Shown in pieces: positions 22,479-33,700 of a stretch of 64,000 bases of DNA (position 1 is the first letter of the stretch; each line of letters begins with the position of its first letter). The position numbers were made by a program, and so were the translations under genes. The stretch is from Cornus controversa. Taxonomy: Eukaryota > Streptophyta > Magnoliopsida > Cornales > Cornaceae. The notes under the pieces are model-generated. The model saw nothing but the letters and a program-made list of their open reading frames with translations, did not search any database and had not been told where the DNA came from. The stretch lies in NCBI GenBank assembly GCA_026545225.1, contig CM048853.1, positions 54,703,755 to 54,767,754 on the forward strand, given 5' to 3'.

Positions 22479-25400
22479 CACACACGAGTGACGACTATAT
22501 GCATATGATGAAAGTGATGAAAGTTCGTGCTATTGTGTAAGTAGTGATATTATCGAAGGATTTATCATGTTCTCACTGGATTGCCTTTTTGCATGAATTG
22601 AATGGTCTTACATTATTTTTCTTGTGAATTTCATTTTTTGAGTGTTGGGAATTGGTTAACTGCGTTTAAATGTTTTGTTTTCCTTATCTGCAATTTAGTG
22701 AATGATTTGATATAGATTGTGATTTGATATAGGTAATAGTGTTAGAATTTGTTCGGTTTTGAGTTGAAGTTCCTTTAGTAAGCATAGGTACACTCTCATG
22801 TTGTTGTGGTTTTGTAATAACTGAGAGTTATTAGATTCTTATTTGGAGTGCCTTATAGTGGGGATAGCAAAAAATGTGTTTTGGGCTATTGCTGACTTGC
22901 TGTTTAAGTTAATTGTGGATGTAGTTAGTGAACTTATTTTAATGATTTTGATGACTTTTTTAATGTTTACATCGTTTGCTGCTCTTGTTTTTATTTTCTT
23001 CTCAAAATAATGCGACTTTTCATATGGGTTTTGTAGCTAGCCATAAAAGGTTTCTTTTCTTTCTTTCTTTCTTTTTTGATTTAATACGGCTCTTAGCAAG
23101 GATACGGCGTAGCCTTCTTGATATTCTCAAAGGTTTATTGGATTAGGGGAGTGTTCTTTTGTGAGAAGAGAGGATGTATAAATTCTTGTATTATTGTTAT
23201 CTATTTGTTGTTATTGCATACTAGTTGAAACCTTGATAATAGAAAGCCGTATAGTTCACTTCTGGGCTGAGGTTGGTAACCATTAGCTGTACTCTTAACA
23301 TATAAAATGAAAACAGTAAAGAATTACCATGCCCATACAAGAGAGACAGCTGGGATATTTTGGTTAAAGATGGTGGGATTAAGCAAGACAATAAACAGTA
23401 GAATTTCTAGTCCTTGAAGGAGAAGGTGGGATAACATGGCTGCAAGAATGCTGATGTCTGTGAAGCACAGAATGTAGGAATACATTGTGGCCATTGTGTT
23501 GAGTCCCAACTTTTGTATGATAAGAGAAACAGGTGGTCAGCTTGGGTCTAGAAGATAACATGTAGGAAGTGTTGAGAAGTTAACAAAGAAAACAGCAGAT
23601 GTGGCTATTGTGAATCTTGTTTTTTATTAGATTATCAAACCAATTATTTTTGTTGAGCTACCTGAAGAACTTGTAAGTAATTAGGATTCTTCTTTATGAA
23701 AAGGTGAGTGAGGTTAATAGTGGTCTTAAAACCAGATGTTAATGATGATATACACTTGTAAGCTACGAGAAGCGACTTGAGGTGTTCTATTTGAGCTGGC
23801 ATGTCAGAGGAGTGTGCAGCCTTGTAATATAGAATCTGATCCATTTGTTCAATATGAAAATAGTCTAGTAACTACCTCCTCTAACACTAAATATTGATTG
23901 GAAAACGAAGGCTTATGAACTAATATTCAGTGAGCAATGTTTTTGGGCCTTGGGTTGAAATTCTGCTACATGGGATGCAGGTTTTAGGGTGGTTAACAAA
24001 ATGGCAACTGCTTTATTTCCATGCATTCTAACTTCTAAGAGTGTGTTTAATTAGGTAGTTTGCTTGCTAATTTCTTATACATGCCAAACAAATAATATTT
24101 TAGTAATTAAAGTTTGCTGGGGCTTTAGGTATTTCAACATCTATCTGAGCTTTAGGTAGTTTGGTTGCAATCTCAGAGTTGGCATGTTGGTGATGAGATT
24201 TGTATCACTGGAAGAAAAATATTATGTTGTATCTTTCTGATTGGGTTGGCAATTGTGGACTTGTCCTGATATTATGTCTAAAGGGTATCAATTTGCATAA
24301 TGGCCTTTTTCTACTTGTTCCCCTTTTATTTTTCTTTCTTCCTCCGTATATCGAATATAAATTGTCTTGTTATCTCTTCTTATTTCTGTCTTTTGTTGTG
24401 CAGACAAATTTAATCAAAGAAAGCATTAGAATGGGATACAATGATTTTGGAGATTTTTACTATGCTCATGGTGCACTTCCGGATGCATTTAAGAATTACA
24501 TTCGCACTCGTGATTATTGCACAACATCAAAGCATATCATTCACATGTGTTTGAATGCAATTTTGGTCAGTATTGAGATGGGTCAGTTCACACATGTTAC
24601 AAGTTATGTTGGCAAAGCAGAGCAAAATCTAGATGCCTTGGATCCCGTTACGGTAGCAAAACTACGATGTGCTGCTGGATTGGCTAACATGGAGGCTAAA
24701 AAGTACAAGCTTGCTGCACGGAAGGTTTGTCATCTAATCTGTTGTCTTTTTCCTATATGATGTGTTTATTTTTGCTTATAGATTTGTGGTTAGACCAAAA
24801 ACGGAAAATAAGTTTCTGTCTGCAGATTGAAAACTGTATTTCTGTTAATATGACTGTGGTGCCTTTCATCTTCAGGGCTCATGAAAATGTGATAATCAGA
24901 GTACTGCAATGTCCTAGAACATAGATAAATACAAAATGGAATTGTCTTGAATGAGCAGTTACCAGGTTTTGAATCATACTCTGGAAAATGGAGGAGGAAA
25001 CTGGTATTGATAATTTCAATCTAGTTCCAAATTCCCCCTCTCTCTCTCTCTGACAAACAAACACAGATGTACACAAGAGATTGTCCTTGAATGATAGTGC
25101 CTACAGGCCCTGCACAAATGCTATTGTAACATAATAGCACTTAGAAATACATAAATTTATTTGCATCAGACGAGTAATATTTGCTATATGATGATATGAT
25201 ATGATATAATGAAAAATAACTGTACAGGTCTTAACAGAGCAAATCATATAATTCCTTGGAAAAACTAAATTCGCTTATTGAAAATTATCTTCTCATCATA
25301 TCCACTTGTTTTTGTTTTTTTTGTTTTTTAAATGAAATGACAAGCACTTTCATACCTCATTAGTTACTCCACATTCTTATTTGGTTTTGAATTTTGAGGA

Positions 25401-28400
25401 TTGTTTTCATTTTTTTTATTATAAAAAGGTGGAGTGTAAGAGAACTTTTGGGTGGTGGAAAGAGCACTGCCCTAATAGTGTATTTGTTTCAGTTACTGTG
25501 GTCCTTTACAAATTATCCCTATAATTGGTATCAACTTTCCTTGTTATTTAACAAACAAGGAGGAGATGCCAACCAGTTCGAGTATGCAATTAGCTGAGAC
25601 TGAACTGAGTATTGGGCTTTTCGAGCTTTGCTTGGTCAACTATAATGTTTAAGCTCCACTCAAGCTTGAGCCATGTTCAAGAAGCATGTTCATGCTCGCT
25701 TGTCAGTAATTATATGAGCTCAACCTCGGCTTAATCCTGCTGGATTAAGTGGACGGAAGTTGGTAATTTAAAATGACACTGTAACTTTGATTTGGTCTGG
25801 GTTTGCCAAAAAGGTTTCTCTTTTATTGTTTTTCCATATTGATGGTTCTTGTTAGTACATTTCAATTCTAAGGGTACATCGTAATCAGGAAGTTAAATCT
25901 GTGAAATGATGTGTGCCCTTTCAAGTACTCCTTGCCATTATTCTTTAGATTGGGTGAAATATATTGATAGCAGTTTTAAATAAGTTTGTGCCTTTAATTG
26001 AATTGGTCCTTCTGATATGCATTTGTGACTTAAGAAGACTTGGTATCTTGCAGTTCTTGGAAACGGGTAATGAATTGGGGAACAACTATACTGAAGTGAT
26101 TGCACCTCAGGATGTTGCAACATATGGTGGACTGTGTGCACTTGCAAGTTTTGACCGAACAGAGCTGAAGGCAACTATACTACGTTTCTCCTTCTGAATG
26201 GCTTTGTCAATGATGTCTTAATGTTTGAGGCATGATAGGATTACCTTCTAACTAGATGCTTTTATTTGGCAGAACAAAGTTATAGACAATCTTAACTTCC
26301 GGAATTTCTTAGAGTTGGTACCTGAAGTAAGAGAGCTTATTCATGATTTCTATTCGAGGTAATTTAATATCATCGCATATGTGATTCTTTGGTTTACATT
26401 GCTGCTTGTCACGCACTGCCAGGGAAGGTTAAGCCACTCAGACGCCATGCAGGCACACAACGGATTATGACATGGGGAGTTTGCTTGGCAGGGAGTTTCT
26501 AGAACACTCTACACTTGTACATACTTGTATAGAATTCTCTAGATATGTCTAGCATTGTGTAGATATTCTTTTTGAGAATTCTAGAGCCCAATTCTAGAAT
26601 ACTCGGACCGTAGTATAGATCGTAGCCATCCAATGTAAGACCCTTGGCCTATAAATAAGGGTTAGTGTTATTAGAGGCCCAAGACGCACTATCATACAAC
26701 CATTCAAGAACTTTAAAAACAAATGAAACTAAAGTAGAAAAAATATCATTTATAGAGAAAATAGAGCAACAAAAAAGTAAAAAGAAAAAACAGAATTATA
26801 GAAAGACAAAAATAAAGCGACAAAAAAAGAAAAAAACAACATTATAGAGAAAGAGAGCAGAAATAAGGGCACCCAAAAAACCAGACAACATTGTAGATAT
26901 CAGGAATAAGAAGGAAAGAAAGAGAGAAACGAAAAGAAGAAGAAAAATAAGAAGGAAAGAAAGAGAGAGGAATGGACAACATTATAGAGAACAGAGGACA
27001 AAAAAAAAGGAGAGAGAGGAGAGAGAAGAAGATGATAGAGAGAGAGACGAGAGTTCAGAGAAGAAGAAGAAAGAAGAGTGAGAAGAAGAAAAGAAGAGAG
27101 ATTAGAGTTTAGAGAAGAAGAATAACTGTGTAATTTCCCTCTGTGATTGAAGACGAAGCTCCGTGCGATTGAGAGATAACAACTTCCTCCTTTGATTGTT
27201 AGGGTTTTAGCAAAAAAAATTTCCCCTGAAACTTTATGGCTTTTGCAGTTCTCAAAGCTTTTTTATTTTTTTATTTGGTGTAGTTCACTTTTCCAACACT
27301 AATCTAACGGCCCAAAATACGCATAAGACAAAACGACGCCAAGACGCGCGCTAGATGAATGTCTAGCCACTAGTTCACTTTTCCAACACTAATCTAACGG
27401 CCCAAAATACGCGTAAGACAAAACGACACCAAGACGCGCGCTAGATGAATGTCGCTTTGGCTAGGCATACAACGGTCGCAAACCTTACGCCTCTATGTTC
27501 TCTGTTGCTTTGCCTAGGCATACAACGGTCGCAAACCTTACGCCTCCATGTTCTCTAGTGCAATGCAAGTTCTACATTCACTTTCTTGCTCACTTGTCTA
27601 CTTTTCTTCTTTCACTCCTCTAGTATTAGTCTACAAGGCCGTGACATTCTCTTAGAAATTGAGTAACAAGAATTGGCAACACTCATAAGAGTTTTGGGTG
27701 GAATAAGAACTTACTGGTCATGAATAATTTTCTAAAGGCGATAATTAGCAACAAATTAATTATCCTTGCATTATCCTCACTTTCTTTCCTTCATTTGTTA
27801 TATGATAACAACTTGGACTTTTCTTTATTTCCATTTCGAGTGGGTTAATCATATTTTTCAATATTGATTTAGATATCTTCTTGGTGAGTTTTTTTTTTTG
27901 GATAAACTGAGAAATCAAGTGTCATGTTTGTTTCAATTGTTTTCATATGCTTTGACATTTACCTTTGATATTCCCCTATCCCTTTTCTCTATCTCCACCC
28001 CGGGGAGGAAATAAATAAAACAACTTTCATGGGATAGAAAGCATATAGGTCAAATGTATCTATTATGTTAGTTGTAAAAATGCTGTTTCTTTCCTCCTGT
28101 TGTATTTGCTACGATAAAATTCCTGTTTACTTCTGAAACCCATTTCGGAAGTTCCTCTCCTAAAATAACTTCAGTATCATCTTCTCATGTCCATACTAAG
28201 GGCAATACAAAGCGGACCTTTGCTGCCAAGTGCCACCTATCACAAAAGAGAACCTCGACGCAGAAGAATTGTCACATTTACATTATATCATTGTTACTTT
28301 TCTCCTTCAATTACACACAATTATGATTGTCTAATTGTATTGTTGGTTAGTTAGAGAATATGTTTTTTCTTTACTATATACAGGAGTGATTTGAGTGTCT

Positions 28401-29267
28401 GTCTGGAATTTGCTCAGTGGGCCAGCCCCAATCCACGCCCCTCTTTGCATCTGGTTCAAGGGGAAAGCTAACATTGGTCTCAGATTTGGTTTTTCTGATA
28501 AAGCATAGGATCTTGTTTAATCTTTCTTCCTTTTTTAGTGACCTATTAGTTTACCTAGATGATTGATAAGCATTTAAACTAGTAAATCGTGTTATACAAA
28601 TTTACTTGAATACTGCCTTCTATTGATCAGCTAATAGTTGCATATTATTATCTCAATAACTACTATATTTTTCTAATATTTTTGTCATTTAACATACTCT
28701 TTTATCCACTGTATTGCAGCCGTTATGCCTCATGTCTGGATTATCTTGGAAGTCTCAAGGCAACTCTGTTGCTTGACATCCATTTGCACGACCATGTTGA
28801 GACATTGTATGATCAAATCCGTCACAAGGCCCTCATACAGTATACCATCCCTTTTTTGTCTGTTGATCTGCACATGATGGCTAATGCTTTTAAAACAAGT
28901 GTTGCGGGCCTCGAGAAAGAACTTGAAGCCTTGATTACTGACAACCAAATACAGGTAGTGCTTTTAATACATGCTCTTTTACATACCAGTGGGCTTTATT
29001 TATATACTTAAAATCCTCTTTTGTATGGTCTGGACGGAATTCGGGGCCATCTTGAACCACATAGTAACCAAACCTGTGATATTCCTGCAGGCTAGGATTG
29101 ACTCACACAACAAAATACTGTATGCGCGTCATGCTGATCAGAGGAATGCCACTTTCCAGCGGGTTCTGCAGACAGGCGGTGAATTTGATCGGGATGTCAA
29201 GGCGATGCTTCTGAGGGCGAATCTTATCAAGCATGATTATAATGCTAGGCAATCAAGGAAACTTTAA
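21956..29267 (+). CDS. CSN1: COP9 signalosome complex subunit 1
   Basis: The COP9 signalosome removes NEDD8 from cullins and so controls cullin-RING ubiquitin ligases in the nucleus and cytosol; in Arabidopsis this subunit is FUS6/COP11. Exons read from the sequence: 21956-22345, 24404-24724, 26054-26170, 26273-26358, 28720-28954 and 29091-29267. They join in frame to 1326 nt, or 441 aa, the length I recall for plant CSN1. The N-terminal half is helical-repeat-like ([32 protein letters not shown]); the PCI domain covers roughly residues 240-390, with the end [18 protein letters not shown] and a basic tail. The ATG at 21956 gives MEGEDEP and lies in GC-rich exon 1. Intron 3 begins GC, not GT (AAG/GCAACT). 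Intron 4 is 2.4 kb and carries an inserted repeat. No stop or frameshift was found, so the gene looks functional. Confidence 0.97.
22426..22485. repeat. (TA)n(CA)n microsatellite in CSN1 intron 1
   Basis: About 20 TA units (22427-22467) are followed directly by a CA run (22470-22485). The rest of the 2.06-kb intron 1 (22346-24403) holds no recognisable gene or element. Confidence 0.95.
26407..27646. mobile_element. Repeat insertion in CSN1 intron 4 (possible LTR relic)
   Basis: A 1.24-kb block starting TGTCACGCAC and ending CGTGACA (7-bp inverted ends) sits in intron 4. It includes a TATA-like CCTATAAATAAGGG near 26649, a 430-base stretch that is almost all A and G (about 26690-27120), and two tandem duplications. 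The flanking 5-mers (CTGCT and TTCTC) do not match, so the insertion and its borders are not proven. Confidence 0.4.
27281..27559. repeat. Two adjacent tandem duplications (90 bp x2, then 53 bp x2)
   Basis: AGTTCACTTTTCCAACACTA starts copies at 27282 and 27372 (90-bp period). GCTTTGGCTAGGCATACAAC starts at 27454 and its near-copy at 27507 (53-bp period). Copies differ by only a few bases, so the duplications are recent. Confidence 0.9.
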
Positions 29268-30504
29268 AAATTTCTTAGTAGAGTAAGGGCAAGGAATTTA
29301 TCCTCGATTGGATTCGGACAGGCCACTCTGAATGTGGTGAAACTAAGCATTGGAGTTTCTAAAACAAAAGTGGCTATCTGTGGTGGTGGTGGTTTGCATT
29401 CTTGGGGTTCCGGGAAATGTTTTCATGCAGTATAACCTATATAATTTAAGAGAGTGTTGATGTGTATATACTCAGATTGAGCGCATTGCATTAGTTGTAG
29501 TCTATTTCTTTGTCATGCTCTTGCCTCTTGGTTATTGCCATATTAAACAGGCGATGCGAATCAAGTTTTATAACTTGTGAATTGACCGGACTTATATATA
29601 TTTTTTAATTCTGGATTTTCCTTTCAATCCTCTGATGTGGTTTTCTCGTGGTTATCCGGAACCCATTAGATGCAGGAGTAACTGTAGGTCATGTTTTGTA
29701 GGATGACCTGAGATTTAAGTATTTAACCTTTTTAAGAGTTTGCTACATTTGTTTAGATGCTAAAAATGGAGCAAAATACATTTTAGTGAAAGATGATGAT
29801 AAAGATAATAGAGAGGTTGTAAAAGAGTGAATGAAGTTTAACCTCAAACCAACTGAATCAACAATAAAGTGCCACCTCACAACAAATTCATTATAGTTTT
29901 TTGTGATTGATATTTCGATTGCAATTGAAATATATATATATATATATAAAGTTTACAGAATGTAATATATTCGGCAATCCTAGCCTAATATGTATTTCGA
30001 TTGCAAAATCTACAAAAGGGTTGCTTAATTAGTTTTACCTATACAGTGGTTACACTTCCAAAATCCTCCCCATCACAAGACTCTCTATCCGTAAACACCC
30101 CTATTTGTTTGCTGAAAAAAGAAGAAGAATATACGGAGGAGTTCAACCTCAAACCGAGTACCATCAAATGAGATATAAGAATGCCTGCCTTTATTACTAC
30201 TCACAGTTGATTAGAAGATTGCTTATAAGATTTCTTAATTAATTAGATTGACCATCATAGTCTTGAAAAATAAGAATATGATAATGATACTTTATTGCTA
30301 CTCACAATTGATTAGAAAAGATGACAACAGCTTATTGCCACTTCCAAAGTCCTCCCCGTGGACCCCATCAGAAGACTCATGTCTATATTTCCTCACAGCC
30401 CTGTATATGTAGCTCTCTTTCCCCACCTCTACTAGTGCTACTACCTTTACTATACTATAACTTTGTTCCACTCTCTAACCTCAACAGACCACTTGACACT
30501 GCAA

Positions 30505-30548
<44 letters not shown>

Positions 30549-30765
30549 ACTGCTACGGAAAGACCCAAACCTCAGATCTTTACACTCCATCGCCTAATTC
30601 ACTTCCTCACCCCCTTTCTCTCTCTAAGCCCTATATATGTAGTAATATACACACACATATAATTCACATATACAGATATTTCTTTCTTATATAGGAGTAT
30701 ATGTATATTCGCATATATTTACATATATCAATGTGTATATGATCAGATCTTGAATTTGTGATAAC
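29268..30765 (+). promoter_or_regulatory. CSN1 3' UTR and QUA3 upstream region
   Basis: 1.5 kb between two genes on the same strand. The first few hundred bases are likely CSN1 3' UTR. A (TA)n tract of about 36-40 bases lies near 30509-30547, some 220 bp before the QUA3 start codon, and another short one near 29932-29947. Between them is AT-rich DNA in which an ACTCACARTTGATTAGAA segment occurs twice (near 30200 and 30300). No gene was seen. Confidence 0.5.
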
Positions 30766-33700
30766 ATGGGGCATCTAAACCTCCCCTCATCCAAGCGAAA
30801 TGCTCGGCAATGGCGCCTCCTCGACCTCATCTCAGCTGCCTTCTTCGGCGGCGTGCTGTTGTTCTTTCTCCTTGTATTCACGCCACTCGGCGACTCGCTC
30901 GCCGCCTCGGGACGCCAGGCTCTCCTCCGGTCGACGGCGGATCCGAGGCAGCGCCACCGCCTGGTAGCCCTGGTGGAGGCTGGACTCCAGCCGACTATCG
31001 AGTCGTGCCCTGCCGATGCCGTGGACCACATGCCGTGTGAGGATCCGAGGCGCAACAGTCAGCTCAGTAGGGAAATGAATTATTACAGGGAGAGGCATTG
31101 TCCACCCCCGGAGGAGACGCCGCTCTGCTTGATCCCGCCGCCGGATGGGTACCACGTTCCGGTCCAGTGGCCTGAAAGCTTGCACAAGGTATCACTTGTT
31201 CATTTGAGCATTTGGGGTTTACATTTTTTATTTTTGCATTTGTCGGTGAAATTCTCAGCTGAGGGATCGAAATAGTTGGCACTGAACTGGCAATTCAACT
31301 TGTTTACGATTAACGATAAGAAAAATTAGTTAATCTGAAATTGTTGAATTTGTTGTTCGGTTTTACGTTGTGTTCCTCAATTCGATTGATAAACTGACAT
31401 TGTGGTGACAGTGATAGCCTTTTCTTTACCAAAGGTACCTTCTTTTTAGAGGGCATGCTTGGCATCGTTTCTGCATAAAGTAAAAACAGAACTTGTAGTG
31501 CAAAGTATGACTGATACTTTATGTTGAACTTACGTTTTAAAACAATTTCTGGATTTGTAGTTAATGGCGGTGTTAAACTTAGGATCCCCTTTTGGATGGC
31601 TTGTGCTTGATTATCAAGCTCAAATTACGACTGCCAATAAACCACAATGAGTTGAGTATTGGACTGCTCAAATGCAGCCTGGTTGAACTTGAATAAGTTT
31701 TTTTTGTTGGTTTTTCCAAGTTTGAGCTTTTCTACCAGGCTTTTGTTTATGACTTTTAATATTGAACAACAGTCGTATCTGTCTCAAGACTCTCAATATG
31801 TGACACGCTGCACTTGTGTCAATGTAACCTGAACATTTAATTTAGTGACTTTGGTACACTCCTTGAGTTTGCTCAACTTTGTTATCAAGCCTAAAGTTCT
31901 CTGTAAATATTTCTAAGTATCAAGCCTAAAAGTTTGAGCTGGGCTTGTAAGGTTGATGACCTCACTTGAATGATGAGTGATGACTATTGATCCAATGAAC
32001 CAAGATTGAGTTTTAGGAGTAGCTCGATTCTTTACTTGCCCTAAATAAGAAGCATGTCTTTTAATTGAAATTGAATTACCATCCTGAAAGAGCACCATTT
32101 TGTATTAACTTATTTGTCAAAAGTATCGTAATTTCACGACACGTAAAATAAAAAAGCATGCTTCCTAGCACCTCCTGAGCAATCCATTCTGAAAGTTCCA
32201 TTTGTTCATACTCAGAGATGCTGCAATTTGGTGTAAATAACGTCAATGACATAAACTATTAGTGTCCTTAAGGCAGTACTATTTTATGTACAGATATGGC
32301 ACAGCAACATGCCACATGACAAAATTGCTGATAGGAAAGGCCATCAAGGATGGATGAAAAAAGAAGGTTCACACTTCATTTTCCCTGGTGGTGGCACAAT
32401 GTTCCCTGATGGAGCAGTACAATACATTGAGAAACTTAAACAGTACATTCCTATTGCTGGTGGGGTTCTGAGGACAGCTCTTGATATGGGATGTGGGGTA
32501 AAAACTCTATTCTTGTGCCTCTTTGGGCTCTCACTGATAATTGTACTTTTATATAACTAATAATTTAATCCCCTGGCAGGTTGCCAGTTTTGGAGGGTAC
32601 CTATTAGCTGAAGACATTTTAACTCTCTCTTTTGCTCCAAGAGATTCACATAAATCACAAATACAATTTGCACTGGAAAGAGGAATACCGGCTTTTGTTG
32701 CCATGCTTGGCACTCGAAGACTTCCATTTCCCGCTTTCTCATTTGATTTATTGCACTGCTCCCGATGCTTGATCCCTTTTACAGCGTATAGTGAGTTTTG
32801 TTTAATGTGTCCTTGCTATTGCACACTCCTGTTACCTTCTGCATTTGTCCTTATTATAATAAAATTTTGCCTTACAGATGCAACATATTTCATCGAAGTT
32901 GATCGGTTACTTCGCCCAGGAGGATACCTAGTTATATCTGGTCCCCCTGTACAGTGGCCTAAACAAGATAAGGAGTGGGCAGATCTTCAGGCGGTGGCTA
33001 GAGCATTGTGTTATGAGCTGATTGCTGTAGATGGGAACACTGTCATCTGGAAGAAGCCTAATGGGGATTCATGTCTCCCTAACCAAAATGAATTTGGGCT
33101 CGAATTGTGCGACGAATCTGATGACCCGAGTTATGCATGGTAATTGTTCTGCTTTAGCAGATGTTGAATGATCTCGGTTCTAATCTGCATATTGAGATTC
33201 TAAAAGGAAAAAAAAATACTGGAGTCTAATCTATATCCTCAACATTGTTGCACTGTAATAGCATTGGTGACAAAAACTCATCCTAAAGAACGAATTTTAA
33301 GGTAAAATTGAGCTAAATAATTTTGCAGGTACTTCAAGCTAAAGAAATGTGTGAGCAGGACATCTTCTGTAAATGGAGAATATGGTATTGGGATGATACC
33401 AAAGTGGCCGGAGAGGCTAAAGAAAGCACCTTCAAGGGCCACTTTCATGAGGAATGGAATCGATGTGTTTGAAGCTGACACTCGGCGGTGGACAAGAAGG
33501 GTTGCATACTATAAAAGATCTTTGAACTTGAAGCTGGGTACCCCAGCCATACGAAACATCATGGACATGAATGCATTTTTTGGAGGCTTTGCTGCAGCAC
33601 TATCATCTGATCCTGTGTGGGTGATGAATGTTGTTCCTGCTCGCAAGCCTTCAACACTAGGTGTTATTTATGACAGAGGCCTTATTGGAGTTTACCATGA

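Noticed and set aside
23324-23844. Minus-strand ORFs in CSN1 intron 1
   Set aside because: 60-66 codons, no recognisable motif and no sign of a promoter or splice structure.
26407-27646. Complete LTR element with TGTCACG...CGTGACA ends
   Set aside because: The flanking 5-mers do not match and no LTR pair is present, so it is listed only as a possible relic.
30687-31282. Minus-strand ORFs of up to 122 codons opposite QUA3 exon 1
   Set aside because: Shadows of a GC-rich coding exon; the + strand frame is the conserved methyltransferase.
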